Positions 13,111 through 26,100 of a stretch of DNA of 64,000 nt are shown here, in pieces (positions within the stretch are counted from its first letter, which is position 1; every line of letters starts with the position of its first letter). The stretch is from Atopsyche davidsoni (taxonomy: Eukaryota; Arthropoda; Insecta; Trichoptera; Hydrobiosidae). The DNA is taken from positions 6,822,501-6,886,500 of the forward strand of contig JAILWY010000027.1 of assembly GCA_022113835.1 (NCBI GenBank). The letters are read 5' to 3'. The position numbers were made by a program, and so were the translations under genes. The notes below the pieces were generated by a model that ran no database searches, was not told the DNA's origin, and was given only the letters and a program-made list of their open reading frames with translations.

Positions 13111-13864
13111 CGACTCAAAGCATTAAAAATAAATCTTAACACGTTTTTAAAAGATTTGTTGTCATTTTAAAATAACAAATTTAAATTTGTAAATTGTATC
13201 TTGCTTTTTTGCAATAGAACTATTTACATGTATTTGAGATCGATTATCTTTTTTAGGTTTCATTTTATTACTAAAGATCGCAGTCATTTATCAAAGCATT
13301 AGTTTATTGCATGGCTATAGTTTATATTAAGAAAATCTGAAAACGGTTTTAGTATAATAATCTACCCAGCTGTTTTTATAAAATATTTTTAGTCTCTTCT
13401 TTTCCTTTCTTCAGTGTGATTAATATATTATAAAACAAACAGTCACAAAAAGGGCGTTTTATATAGATAGTTAGTTATAGTCATAAATTCAAATTTGAAG
13501 ATTGGGACATGTATTTAACACGTATTTTAAATATAGTGAATATTAGATCTTGTGTTTCAAAAGAAGCAATATTTGCTATTTAATAAGTTGGTGAATTTAT
13601 ATTTTGAAGCAACCATAATTAATATTCACGATGCCTTTGAAAAAATCAAAACTAAAATTTTATAAATATAATATGAAAAAAAATTTGTACATACATTCTT
13701 CTCATGTGGCTTTTAAAGCTCGTTTTTTAAGAATAAAGAAATTAACAAAAAATGTTATTATTATTTAAGAAAAACTATAATTTAATTATATAAAAATACA
13801 TGAAACTAAAATCTTTTAAATCAACACATAGACGATATTTATAAAAAAAAACTGTATGTTAAGA
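13111..13864. other. AT-rich spacer
   Basis: No feature seen. Confidence 0.6.
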
Positions 13865-14400
13865 GCATCTTTTTGGGATGATTCACCTGCAGCGGCAATA
13901 AGAAGACTTTAATTTTACGAGATTTATGAAGCAATAAAGGCAGTAAACCTACATTCTGCAGATACATCAATGTAAGGCATTGTTATTATTTCTTTCCGCC
14001 CGCTCACGAGCGATATCATTTTACGATCCCGTTGTTTAGACTGCGGACGGGGCGGGGGTGCGCCGCGGCGCCTCCATAAGGCTCTGTCCCGTCCGCGGGC
14101 GCCATTTAAAATAATTTATATCGAAACAAAAAGCCGAACGAAAATTTCAGATATAGAGTTTCTCAAAATCACTCACGAAATTGAATGCCGCAGTCGCGCT
14201 GAAGCCTTGCGACCGCGACATCGAATTTTATTTTTCAGCAAATGTGTTTCAACGGTCGTGTGATTTATGCTTTCAGGCGTGTAAAATAAAGTGCCAACTG
14301 AAATAGAAGTTGTTTTGCATGCTGACGTGTTCTGCACGCACGCGGCCATGTCTCACCCATAAATCACCAATCAAGCAAACAATTTAACCCACGATATAAA
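13865..14400. promoter_or_regulatory. GC-richer island with Abd-B-type and Exd-Hox composite words
   Basis: The left part holds TTTACGA, TTTATGA and CAATAAA within 13912-13940 and TTTACGA again near 14021. The core at 14041-14100 is CpG-dense with a GCGGACGGG / CCCGTCCGC inverted repeat (14043-14051 and 14088-14096). The right part has two TGATTTATG composites facing each other (14261-14269 plus strand; 14358-14366 minus strand). These are words preferred by posterior Hox proteins alone or with Exd. It is one of the best enhancer candidates of the window. Confidence 0.45.
14261..14366. promoter_or_regulatory. Pair of Exd-Hox composite sites
   Basis: TGATTTATGC at 14261-14270 on the plus strand and TGATTTATGG at 14357-14366 on the minus strand. 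TGAT-TTAT-type composites are bound by Exd with posterior Hox proteins (abd-A/Abd-B class). About one to two such nine-base words are expected by chance in the whole window, so the pairing within 106 bp is the notable part. Confidence 0.4.
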
Positions 14401-14814
14401 ATATTTCTTTGATAGTATATTTATTAAAATACTATACATAGTCATCTATGCTACTTCAACATTAAATTTAAATCATCGAATAATAATTAAAATTATATTT
14501 TTAACTGTTTAAGCATATTGTATAATACAGAAACCCCATTAGGACTGCTACTACTCTAAGATAGTTTATATATATTTAAAGAAGAAAAAAACACAAGATT
14601 TAAATTATATATTTTTTATTTGTACTATCGCAAATTATAAAATTCAATAAAATAGTATAAGTATTTTTTTTTAATCGATTAAGATCCCTACGCGAGATTT
14701 GATACTGTGTATAAATTATTCATATCCAAAGAATTTGCAATGAGATTTTTCCTCTTCAAAATATAAAACAAGAAACGAAACAAGTTTAGAGTTATGAAAT
14801 ATATGATAAGATCT
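14401..14814. other. AT-rich spacer
   Basis: No feature seen. Confidence 0.6.
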
Positions 14815-15270
14815 ACACGTGTCCATGTTACTAATGGCGTCCATAGAGCAGCACGGAGTGTCAGAGCGTTGCATCAAGTGGAATAATCTACTACCGTAAG
14901 CCCCTCCTCTTTCATAATGGCCGCGAAATTAAGCTCCGCCTCTTCGTCGTGATTGGCTCGCCCGCCGCACTTCGTATGCTAATTCGGCGAAACCAAAATG
15001 GCCTCCGCTCAGTTCACCAATCAGCGGTCGGCTTTGTTTGATACTCGCGCTAGTTTGATACTAAAAATAAGCTGACGGGATTTCATCTATCTCAAGTTTA
15101 CGTATCAAGTTTTATGAAACGGAAAATATAAGCGACGTGCTCAGCTTACCATACTCATATATTCTTTGTTTCACTACGGTTGAACGTTGCGTGGTTGTTA
15201 AAAAGAGATGCAGGATGCGCATTGTTTTTTAGATTTTAGTTTGCAGTTTTGTCGCTAGGGATACCGTTGA
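14815..15270. promoter_or_regulatory. Promoter-like island with two CCAAT boxes
   Basis: It has two canonical NF-Y sites in opposite orientation, ATTGGCT (14952-14958) and CCAATCAG (15017-15024), 60-odd bp apart. It also has CCGCCTC/CCCGCCG GC-box-like words and three ATGGC Pho-type cores at 14834, 14917 and 14998, spaced 83 and 81 bp. Paired CCAAT boxes are typical of TATA-less promoters. If transcription runs to the right it would lead through mir-iab-8 32 kb downstream, which would fit an iab-8-like noncoding RNA. Direction and start site cannot be read from the sequence. Confidence 0.4.
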
Positions 15271-15604
15271 GGCTTTTTGGCGAATATTATTATATTTTCA
15301 AAATACCATCAAAATTAAAAATATAATTAAAAAATACAATAATAAATGTATTCAAGTTGAAAGCAGTATTTTTTACTGAATATTTTTTTTGTTTAAAAAA
15401 TCTAACTAGATTTTTATCTGAATTAAATAATTTTCTGGCATTATTTTATTTTTAATAATTTTACTTACAAGGGTTGTTAATTTTATGTAGTATGTAATGT
15501 TTTTATGAAGTGTTTTTTTTTTGTATGAAGACGCTTTTAGCGTTATAATTCCAATATAATATATTTTTATTTGAATATTATCTCGCATACTTATTTGTAC
15601 TAGT
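15271..15604. other. AT-rich spacer
   Basis: No feature seen. Confidence 0.6.
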
Positions 15605-15825
15605 TGTAAAGCGAAGTCATGCCCTATAAAACACATGCTAACATTCATATCCTGACGGTGATCTACGCAGGCGGAGCGGGCATTGTCTGGCCGCCCCTCC
15701 ATCGCCCATAAACTGTACCGAGAACGGGACTCTCCGCACCTCCGAGCAAAGTGGGTGGAATTTACGGCCGCAGTCCGGGCTGCGCATACTTCCCCTGCCG
15801 GCCTGAGCTTGGCCGTGCATTTAAA
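15605..15825. promoter_or_regulatory. GC-richer island with Hox-type word
   Basis: CCATAAA at 15706-15712 is flanked on both sides by CpG-rich sequence. Overlapping minus-strand frames of 60-98 codons are not recognisable proteins. Confidence 0.35.
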
Positions 15826-15829
15826 TATT

Positions 15830-17035
15830 CCTACACAAATTATATAACAAATTACTTACCCGAGTTAAACTAAATTCATTGTGAAATGTAGCTCGAGATA
15901 TACCCCACTAAAACAACAAACAAAAAATTAAAGATAATAAACAATTGTACTTCTGCAATTGGTAAAAATTTTAAAGCAATGCAATTTATTTGAATTTTTG
16001 CAGACCTAATCAAAAATATCGCTTTTTCAAGAGCTTGACTTGTTGTGTGGTGTAATTGAAATAATCTATTGAAAAAATTGAAATGTATTAATACAACTTC
16101 TTATTATGATTGAAAATATTTTTTTTATATTTAAGCAATAGAAAGAAAAAATTAAAATTAAAGGGACTTTATCGAGTAAAACGCAGTAAGATACGTTTAG
16201 TGAACTCTTTTTTTTCATTTATCAGTTTGTTTTCAAAGATTCAGGATTTATTGACTGATAAATGCCGTTTCTCTTTAACGGTAAATGCCTTCTATTTATC
16301 GACAATAATATACTTTATTTTTCAGTAATATTTACACGAATAATTCAAATTGAATATAAAAAAATATTGAAACCCCAAAATAGCAATAACCCAAAGGTAT
16401 TCTGGAAACCCAGATTTCTGTTATTACTATTTCCTTTGTAAATTAATTAAACTTTGTTATGTTCTGGTAAAAAAAAACCAATACTTACTTACACTTGAGA
16501 CTGAATTGAAGAATGTGTCATGTCATGTCAACAGTAATAATTTTATAAGGATTTTATTTAATAGCGGAAAAAAATATATTTCAAACTTAAATATGATTTT
16601 TACAAGGAACTTTTAAAAATTACTTTAAGCATTTTACTTTTATTCAAGGTAAATTTTATTGAACAGTAATTATTTGAATAGGTGCTACAGTAAACATTTA
16701 TTAAATATTATTGGTGTTTTGTCTGAAAAAATACTGACGTTTTTATATTTCAGCTCAATAAAGTTGTATCTTTTATCAATTATTAAACTAAAAAGATATT
16801 GAACATTTATATTATTATTGTTTCAATTACTTAATATGAAAATAGTTTTGTATGAATTCACTTAAAAACATTATATTTTAAAAGTATATATACATTTTAT
16901 CCTGAATATAACATTTGGACAAATAAAAAAAACATATCATCGTTTAAGGTTGAAATAATTACTAACATTACAATACAACGTGGACAGACAGAATTAATTT
17001 AATGTAAATTGGGGCTAAGGATTCACAAGATTATA
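15830..17035. other. AT-rich spacer
   Basis: About 1.2 kb without a supported feature. The 72-codon frame at 16110-16328 is AT-driven (K, F, L, S). Confidence 0.55.
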
Positions 17036-17039
17036 TAGG

Positions 17040-17315
17040 AGTACGTTACATTTGCGGTGCAATTTTGATATGTAGATTGAACTAAGTCTGCTCAGATAGA
17101 TGGCTACCCACTCGTAGTTAGCCAATGCAAAGCTTAGTCGATAAGGGGATGAGAAAATTGAGTTTCTACCCTCCAGCAGACCTTCTTATCCTCTATCTGT
17201 GTTACCTCCCTAACTACTTCCGAGTCCTTCGGAGGGGACACTGCGAACCTCTTCAACCCCCTTACCCTATCGACACAGCCGGCACTTGCAGCTTGCTCTT
17301 TGAATTGGATTTGAT
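17040..17315. other. Mixed-composition patch of unknown nature
   Basis: GC-richer sequence with pyrimidine-rich segments and an inverted pair GGCTAC / GTAGTTAGCC near 17102-17124. It could be an old repeat fragment or a regulatory element; I do not recognise it. Confidence 0.25.
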
Positions 17316-17319
17316 TTAA

Positions 17320-19490
17320 ATATTATTGCATTACAACCTTACTCAGCCTATCTTACCTTTTTTATATTTGAAGAGTTTTTTTAAAATCTTTTGAGACTAT
17401 TCAATGTTTTTATATAATTGTTTGTGAAGATTCGATTTCACTCATACACGTGTTTAAATAAATGCAAATATAATTATTTATCATTATAAAAAATCATGCA
17501 CTATGGTGTTGATTAGAAATCGTGGATACAAAAAACTTCACATTCGAGGCTTTAAATTTAAGTTTGATATAAGTTGTAAATACGAAATATTTATACCTAG
17601 CATAAAAAAATGAATACTCAATAATATTGTCTTTTATACATTAAGTGTTATCGTATTAAAGACACAAGACAATATGTAACATTTTAAATTTTCAGTGCTA
17701 GAACGTTATTCTGTTACGTGAATTATATATAAAATAAATATTTTATAAACCAATAAGCTTCTATAATAGTCTTTTTGAGTTTAATATAATTTTTATTTTA
17801 ACATGAGTAGTTGGCAGTATTAATACAATACATTCCTAAGTATACTCACGTAGTCCATCTTATTTCTGCGTAAAATAACGAATGTCGAAACTCTTTTCTT
17901 AAAACTGCACCAGGAACTACTAACGCATGCCTGAAATGGTAGCCTAGTTATAATTTAGGTATGGTTTTAAGGGGTCGCACAATGAGGTAGAAAAAACAAA
18001 ATCATATACCTACCTATTCACTGTCGTTTTCTACGCACCCTTTACATTACGAACAATGCAAGCTGCAGACACCCCCGTGAGCACAGAAGTTACTCGCTTT
18101 CTATTTTCAACCCTTGGAACCCGGAAATAACACCAAAAAACTTTCTCTTCTACCTACATACTCAGCCAAATTCTTTTCTTTGACGATTTCTAGATTTGTA
18201 AATACACAGCAAGGCTCTAGCAAGTCTTAAATATAAACCCCATGGAGAACTAATACAATGTTTTAGTGATAGAACTAGGTTATTGCACGAGGAATCAAGA
18301 TACTTTAATATAAAAACAAACAAATAAAGTATATCAATAAAGTGTAGTGGATTTAATATTTAAACATTAAATTCAATGCGTTCAATAAATAACATCATCT
18401 TGCATTTTAAAAGTGTAAAAATATCACACGTACATTATCAAAAATATTATATTTCAAAACTGCAATAAGGGAGCAAGAAAATATTAATAACTCCAGCTAA
18501 AACTATACATAATAAGAGTTCTATTATATTTTTATAAAAATATACTATATTTACACATATAAATTGGATATTATTATATTGATGTTTATTATAATACAAA
18601 GCAGAGTACAATTTTTTATACAATATTATTGTCTAGATATTGACAATTTTTAACTAATAACTAAGCAGCAGTACCAAGTGATAATTTTTATAAATTAATT
18701 GTTCTTTGAGATACCAGTCTTTCGTCCACCATGTGTAGACTAGCGACCGGTTTTTTGTAAGAATGTAAAGGATATCCCAGCCGTGGCTATCAGCCTCATT
18801 TGAATTCCCTATCTGCCTCTTGGCCATTACATAAATATGTGCTAGAAATACACGGGTAAGTAGGTGTACTTATTGTGTGCATAAGTCTTGTTGTTTTTGG
18901 TCTCAACCGTCGCCCGTCGAGCTCAAAGATAATATTTGTTTCGGAAGTGTTTGATTCCCATCACGATTACTACACGGAAAAGAACTTAGAATTTCGGAAA
19001 GGCATTCTGGAAGATATACAGATATAAATGAAATGTCTTATTATATGAAAAAGCTTTACCGATCGTATGATTGTATTCCTATCTTAATTAGGAGTTCGAG
19101 AAATGAAGACTTTGTTACATCAGTGTTGTTTCATTGTACCTGTAAATTTTAATCAATATATAAATTAATTCTCTTTGTAAATAAATAACTTTAAATAATA
19201 ACAAGTAAACTAAGCTTATAACTTGAAGGTTTGCTAATTCCACATATATCCTGTTATGAATTTAGTAAGCTTTACCCATAAAAGTACAATTACAAGAATT
19301 TTCTGTGTTTTTAAAACAAATTATTGGTTTTGGAAGATTATGCTTGATTTCTTCAAAATTATATTTAAATGTCCAAAAATATATTTAGATGTATAAGAAA
19401 CGTTAGAGTAATAATTAATTTTAGTTTTCATTCAGTATATTCTGAAAAAAATATGATGTAGGTATCTAATAGTAAGTACTCTTGGTTTTT
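17320..19490. other. AT-rich spacer with mixed patches
   Basis: Mixed-composition patches lie at 17850-18240 and 18700-19030, with no clear motif cluster or coding exon. The remainder is AT-rich. Confidence 0.5.
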
Positions 19491-19494
19491 TTTA

Positions 19495-19830
19495 TACTCA
19501 CTGCGTTATCCAGAACCTCCAGAGCACTACAGACGGTGTTTATAAGATTTCTGCTTCCGTGCACTTGATGAGTCCTCGGCTTCCGATGTTTTCCCCATAA
19601 AGTGCACCTGCACCCTCCAAGAAGAATGTCCTCACCCTCTAGGCCTTCTCCGCCCCACCTCAGGCTGTGTCCTCGCCACCCTCGTCTATTGTACTGTGAA
19701 CTATGACGTCATGGGGTCTACATTCTGTTCTGATATGAGCCATATGAAATACATTGTGAAATGTAAACTTGAATGCGCCCGGACAAAGGTACTGCGACAC
19801 GTTTAAAGGCTGGAGATTTCTCTGGGGGCA
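19495..19830. promoter_or_regulatory. GC-richer island with Hox-type word and CRE palindrome
   Basis: CCATAAA at 19595-19601 and TGACGTCA at 19704-19711 lie within a pyrimidine-rich GC island. The pairing of a CRE with a Hox-type word repeats that of the 10.2-11.0 kb island. Confidence 0.4.
19704..19711. promoter_or_regulatory. CRE palindrome TGACGTCA
   Basis: Third exact CREB/ATF full site of the window. Confidence 0.4.
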
Positions 19831-19834
19831 TTTG

Positions 19835-21700
19835 AAGAAGATTGAAGGAAACTCGTTTAAAATATACACATACCTATTTATATAGCAGAATAGACACAAA
19901 TTTAACACATAATAAATTTATTCTGTTTAAAAACCACTAATTTATTTTAATCAAGTGCAAGTTTTGATTTTATATTTTAAATTGTGCAAACCAATTTATA
20001 TATTTTTTTTATCAAAAATTCTATCAAATACAAAAGAAATTAGGTACAAAAATCAAACATTTGATTTTTAAAGTTCATGATTCTTTTAAAATGTTTTTTT
20101 CATGGACTTTTAATGAATTGATTGCATTCAAATAAGACTTATAAATGTATTTTATAAGAGAAGTTCATTATGTTGCAAATATTTGCTCAAAGTTACTGTG
20201 AAAATATTGTTACATTTATATTAACAAACTTTCTTCTATTTGTAAAATCAATCCTCGTTTAATATAAATCACACTGTTTTTATTTTAATCTAACAGTCCA
20301 TGGTTTTAAAACAAATATAAAACCAAAGCCTTATGATTTTAAAAACATTATGTAGTGCACAATTTAATTATTTTTTTTAAAAATAAAATTTGTTTATTGA
20401 GTAATGAGTTATGTTTAATAAACAATGTCAAATGTATTTTTTTTTTCAAAATCATTATTTAAAAAATATATATATATTTATGGTTTAACGAATAAAATTA
20501 AAAATATATGACACTTAAGTAAAATTATCTTAATATACACAGAATGGCATTCTAAAAATTCATACAAAACTTTTAGCTAGTTTAAAATATTGACAAAAAA
20601 GCCAAGCAATAATGCCAAGATTATATGAAAATACTACATTTTAAATAGTTTTAGATAAAATAATAAATATATATTTAAAACCACTACATATAAGCTGTCT
20701 TTAAACCAGTAATATATTTAGAGATTATTGATTGTTCATTCGTTTTAAAATCTACGCAGGATTTTCAAAGCCAACACAAGGAAGTCAACAACCCGGGCTC
20801 ATATTTTCTAAAAGAATGACGTATCGTTTTAAAAAATATAAAATATACATTAAGGCCGGAGATCTAATCTCGAACGTAAAAACACTTAAAACCATTACAC
20901 AAGCAGTTCTGTATGAATGTTAGTGCGTGCTTATCCATCAAAATGTTAAAATACTCCGGGAGACTGTTTTAAATGACGAAACACTCAAAAAGACGGCTGT
21001 TCCTGTCAATGCATTGGCTTGCTAAAGGTTTTATCTTTATTTCGTGAGCGGGAAACATCCGAACATAGATAATCTGAGAATAAGGATATAGAGATATGTA
21101 CACAAACGGTAATAAATGTCAATAGGCAAATGCGACTTGATTCTTGTTCAATTTTTTTTATTGTGTACAACGAAACCGCAGATGGCTTTAACCTGAAAAA
21201 TATATTTATTTTAAACATATCAAAATTTCGTAAATATTAAAAACATTAATAGCTTCAATTAAAACTGAACCCGTTATACTAGATCAGGTAACAAGCCTGC
21301 TAACAATTAACCAAGAGGCGGGTTGTAAAATAAAGTGTAAATACCGTTTAAAAAAATGTTGTTGGCTTAATTTCTATAGAAAAAGTATTCTTAAAGTGCC
21401 GTATTAAAGTTTATAACAATTAAGTTTAACTTATATTCCTTTTAACGCATCTTTTATTTTTGTTTAAAATATAAATATAAGTGTTTATTTTATAAGTAAA
21501 GTATTTATTAATAAAAAAATTAAAACCGCTTTTGCAATTTAAAAAAAAAACATTAAGACTAGCAAGTTTTGTGTAAATTTGTTGATATATTTTGAATTCT
21601 GTGAAAGAAAAATGAATTGTGATGTTGTGTTAAATTATATAGTACTTGAATAATAAAAGAGTAACTGAAATAATTTTTATTGTATGGAATAATAAATTAA
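19835..21700. other. AT-rich spacer
   Basis: Very AT-rich with long A/T runs. A mixed patch at 20735-21060 has no recognisable content. Confidence 0.55.
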
Positions 21701-21704
21701 CAGC

Positions 21705-22200
21705 TATTTTGCTCTTTTATGAGCCTTGCAACATGGATGTGCATGCTTTTATTGTAGATGTGTATCTAAAATATGTTCATGTCCGTGTACGAGTACCCTG
21801 GCGGTAGATGTTTATCTATAAATTTAACGATATAATTAATGCGTATTATGAAGAAGAATACCAGCGATTGCTAAAGCAATCTTACGAAATATTTTGCAAT
21901 GTAAAACAGACGCCGGGCCATCCGATGAGCGTATTATTGTTCAAACCACGCGTGAAAGAAGCTAAGCATCTGACTGTCGGCGTTATTCGTAGAGATGTTT
22001 ATGTATCTCCCTCTCGTGTGTGATATTTATAGGCCAGGAAAGGGGATAGGTGTAGGAAGTCTGTCCGCCTCTAAATCACTGGCCCCTGCCGAGGTAAATG
22101 TTTAAATGTGAACTCTCTCAGGAAAAAATGGGCGAGTCAAGGAACTGGGGCGCCCTGCGCGTGGAGCCGCCTACGCGACTTCAATATCAAAGCAAAAGCT
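21705..22200. promoter_or_regulatory. GC-richer island
   Basis: It contains an exact 16-bp palindrome GATTGCTAAAGCAATC-like at about 21865, TTTATTG and TTTATAGG Hox-type words, and a CpG-rich right end (22100-22190). A 71-codon plus-strand frame at 21808-22023 looks superficially protein-like (KFNDIINAYYEEEYQRLLKQ), but I recognise no family and see no splice context. Confidence 0.3.
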
Positions 22201-23284
22201 TTACAATAAGTTATTTTAAAGAATAGATAAGTTTACCTAGACATTATTAAATTGAATTAAACTGTACATTTGTCAAAAGAACGGCAGCATATTATTTTGT
22301 ATCAAAAATTTATAAAAGTTAGCGACACAGACTTAGATCAAAATCGTATTCATATTTTATTTTATTATATTTAGATTGTCAATAAGCTTTCATTAAAATT
22401 AATCTTTAAATTGTCAATATGTTTTCTTTAAAATTAACTTAAAAATTTGACTATTAACAATTCAGCTATTGAAAAAACAATATCTTATATTCTATTTAAT
22501 AGTTCGGTATTTGTATTGTTGATAATCTCAAAAGTATTGTTTCATGCGTACAAAGATATATAATCGTAATTACGTAATTTGCAATTTATTGAATCTTCTA
22601 TTCATTGATTTTGATGATATATTCGAGGCCGTGTACCTGAAACAATCAGGTTTCATATTTTGATATAAATTATATTTGACCGTAAATACTTTATAGCTTC
22701 TGCACCCTCATTAAATATTTTTCCTTATAGAAGCACTATGAGATGAAATATTTCAGTGTAATATTTTTTTTGTTTCATCTTCATAATTATTATTAAATAT
22801 GAACTATATAGCAATCGTTAATTATTCAATACAAATGTCCTAACCAGTTAAATTTTTTGATTATAATTGATTGCGTTAGTATGAAATAAGTGGTTAGAAG
22901 AATTAACTTATTTTGCTCAAATTTAACTATATTTTATATAAATATGTAAGGTTTAATTCATTGGTCTACTATGGTTTTGCAAATTGAAAAAATGTTAATC
23001 GTTAGTTACATGCGTGCAACCAATATAAAAAAAAGCAAGTCAATATTTTCATATAGGTCGGTAGGTAAATGAATCAATCAGGACACAATATCCCACAATG
23101 CTGGATTTGAACCTTATTTGCAAACTATTTATATTTTAAACATCGTTTTGTGAGTTGAATCAGTTAGGTTATATAAATTGATAGGGCGTATTTATATAAA
23201 AGGAAATACTTAGGATGTTGCTTACGTTATAAAGTACTTGTAAGTTTTGTTGTACTTCATATTAGTTAAAATAATTTTATTTAC
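22201..23284. other. AT-rich spacer
   Basis: No supported feature, apart from a TTACGTAA palindrome at 22570-22577, which composition alone could explain. Confidence 0.55.
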
Positions 23285-23625
23285 TGTTAACTACCTTATC
23301 TGAAAGGCATCCCTTATACTGCTGAAATACAATGGCGGGGGGCTTGACTTGCATTCAAGCGCACAGGTGACGTTTCATACAATTACACCACATCACAGTA
23401 ACAATTTGATCTACAATAAATAACTGGAAGTCGGGGCTCGATCGCCCCTAATCACGCAACATTTTTACTCCATAATGACTTACCACAGGCTAAGGGCGAA
23501 CTCTCGATAACGGGGGTCGTAAATATCATCCCCCCGGTCGAGAGGGCGGAGGGACTTTGAGATTTACGTGGATATGTGAGCGAGGTAAATACTTGATATC
23601 AGCTTCTACCTCCGAATCCTGAAAA
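23285..23625. promoter_or_regulatory. GC-richer island with Pho-type and Abd-B-type words
   Basis: ATGGCGG at 23332-23338, CCATAAT near 23471, TCGTAAA near 23517 and a CpG/C-rich segment at 23505-23555 with GAGAGGGCGG. Confidence 0.35.
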
Positions 23626-25845
23626 TAAAGGTTTTTTTATAAAACATGTATTCAATTAATGATTCAATCACAACAATATAAATAAAACATTTAAAGCATA
23701 TTTTACAGCCTTGTGTTTGACATTTTTAAAAGCTGAAAATTCAGCTTAATACCGTTCATCTTATAAGTTCCGCATACAGTTATTTCAACAGTAGTTAATT
23801 TATAAAATCTTTGATTTTAAATTGATTTAAGTTCAGTTGAATAAAATAATGTATCTATTCTAGAATTTTTTTGTTCAGTCATGTGAACGTAACCTGTTTT
23901 TCGGCTATCTTATTTATGAATAAAGCTCAGCTTTGCTGTATAATAATGTCACTTAAAAGTACTGCAGTTGAGTTCCACTGGATGCACTGGATGGCGTGTA
24001 AATTGCTTACATTTTTTATGTGAGATAACTTCACAGATAATTGCGAGTAATGGCGGTTTTTAATTTTAATCTACAATAGTATTCATAATAATCGTCCAAC
24101 TTCCAGGAAATACGATGCGATTTGCATTTTAAATATCTTTTTGTTATAAATTATTTTACATAATATTTACTTTAAATACATATCTTTAAAATAGGTATTT
24201 ATTTACAAACACAAGCTTCTAGTTTTCTAAAAGAAATTATTTGTGGGTATAGAAAAATATTATAAATTTATTTTATTCATTAATAAAAATTGTTGTTTAA
24301 TTAAAAGTTATGTAAAAAAAAATGATTGAGCATCTTTTGAGACCAATAATGGTTTGTTTATACAAATACAGCACCTTTAATACATAATTATTTTTTGTTT
24401 TCAAATATTTAATTACCGTTGCTTTTTTGCAGATACTTTGAAAATTAAATTCTCAAATAGTTTTAACTATATTGTGTACCTAAGTGTCTTTAAATTATAT
24501 AATAATTCATTAAAAATTTAAACCACTATAGTTAATAGAATTATAAAAATACATATACTTTTATATAAAATTTGAAGCTAACAGACATAAGATATATTTT
24601 GAGTGGTTAAAGATATGAAAAAGAGAAAGTGAGTCACTAACAAATCCAGAAATTTCTGCACTGACTATTCTCTTGTTAGAAAATTAGCCCTCCCTCTTCA
24701 CACGAGAGAGCCTCTTTACAGATTGCGCCTCGTGTGTTTAAAATCTGACAACTCTAATACTATTTTCAAGTGAAATGCGAGAAACAAGAACAAAGGGGTC
24801 TTTAGAAGCACCTGTGAATAAATTAAGATAAATTTGAGAAGTTTAATAATTCGTAATATAAATATTTATTCAAATTAAAACGAGTGAGATATTTAAAACT
24901 TATAACAAATTATTTTAATCCTACTCCAACATCGTTGAATAATAAATTCAGCTTTTAATTTAACTTAAAGATTTCGTACAATTTAGGTAAGTGCTCGAGC
25001 ATCCATTCCGTTATCCACTTACAAAGATCAGATCGGCGCGTCGTATCTCTACCCACTAAATTGCATTACGTTTGTGATTGGATGAGTTGCATTCGAGTTT
25101 AAATTAGATTGTTTATCTTACCACTGTAGTTTCCCGCATCGCATACTTGGAAAATTTCCACTTAGGCTAAGTTATCACGTGTAGGCAATTGCCTCGTCCA
25201 GAAAGTAAAGATCGATCTGCACTACAACATAAAGACTCGTGTTATTAGATAGGCTAAATCTGAATTAACGTAGATCCTTAGGTTGCTTTCGTATACTCCT
25301 GAGCCATGCATGTGGAATGGATATATTTTACATATTTAGATTGTAGTATCGGAATTATTCGCTGCGAACAAGCTTTTGGGGTTATCAGATAGGATTTATG
25401 CTTATTGGTTGCCAGTTTGTTTGTATTCAAACTGTAGCTGTTAGTATCTAACTATACAATATAGCGTCCTACCAAGAGCAATATCTAGCATAAGTATTTC
25501 AGTCGATATTTCCCTAGTAGATATGTGGCTATTCCGGCTACGAAACATATAGTAATAGGCACTTGGAACGCTGACTAGTTGTCATGATACGGATATGAAT
25601 GTGCACTATATTTTTATCTATCATTTTTGTTTATTTTATATTTACTCGAAATACTCCAGACGATAAGATTCAACAAATTGGGTTACAAACAAATTTGATG
25701 AAACACAGAACGTTAACAAGTTTTAATAATGCAATGCTTTTTAACCCAATGAAGTTGAGATCTCACTTGCGTAATAGAATTAAAACTTTGAAAATTTTAT
25801 TTTAAATATTAACCAACCTTTCTCTGAAAATATAATTACCTACAC
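23626..25845. other. Mostly AT-rich spacer with an isolated Pho-type site
   Basis: ATGGCGGTTTTT begins at 24050, with a weaker ATGGC at 23991. The stretch 24600-25560 is of mixed composition without recognisable genes. Short frames are not called. Confidence 0.45.
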
Positions 25846-26100
25846 CCTTCTCAAGTACTAAACTACCCTGTCCGAGGGCCAACCCCGTCCATACTTTACA
25901 TTTATACCGTGTTCTTATTTATCTCCCCCAGTGGCCGAGGGCGGCAGCTCGCGGGAATAGGGCGGGGGTGGTTTGGGAGGGGAGACTTTCCTGAGTTTCT
26001 TGGCATTTTGTGAGATTTTGTAGAATTCGCCTGTGCCAAGGGGTAATTTTTCGGCACAATTTTCATTTATAGCTCTTTTATCGCCCCGGAATTCATAATC
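25846..26100. promoter_or_regulatory. GC-richer island
   Basis: G-rich core at 25930-25990 (GGCGGGGGTGG and GGGAGGGG) and a TTATTTAT Hox-type stretch. Role inferred from composition only. Confidence 0.3.
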
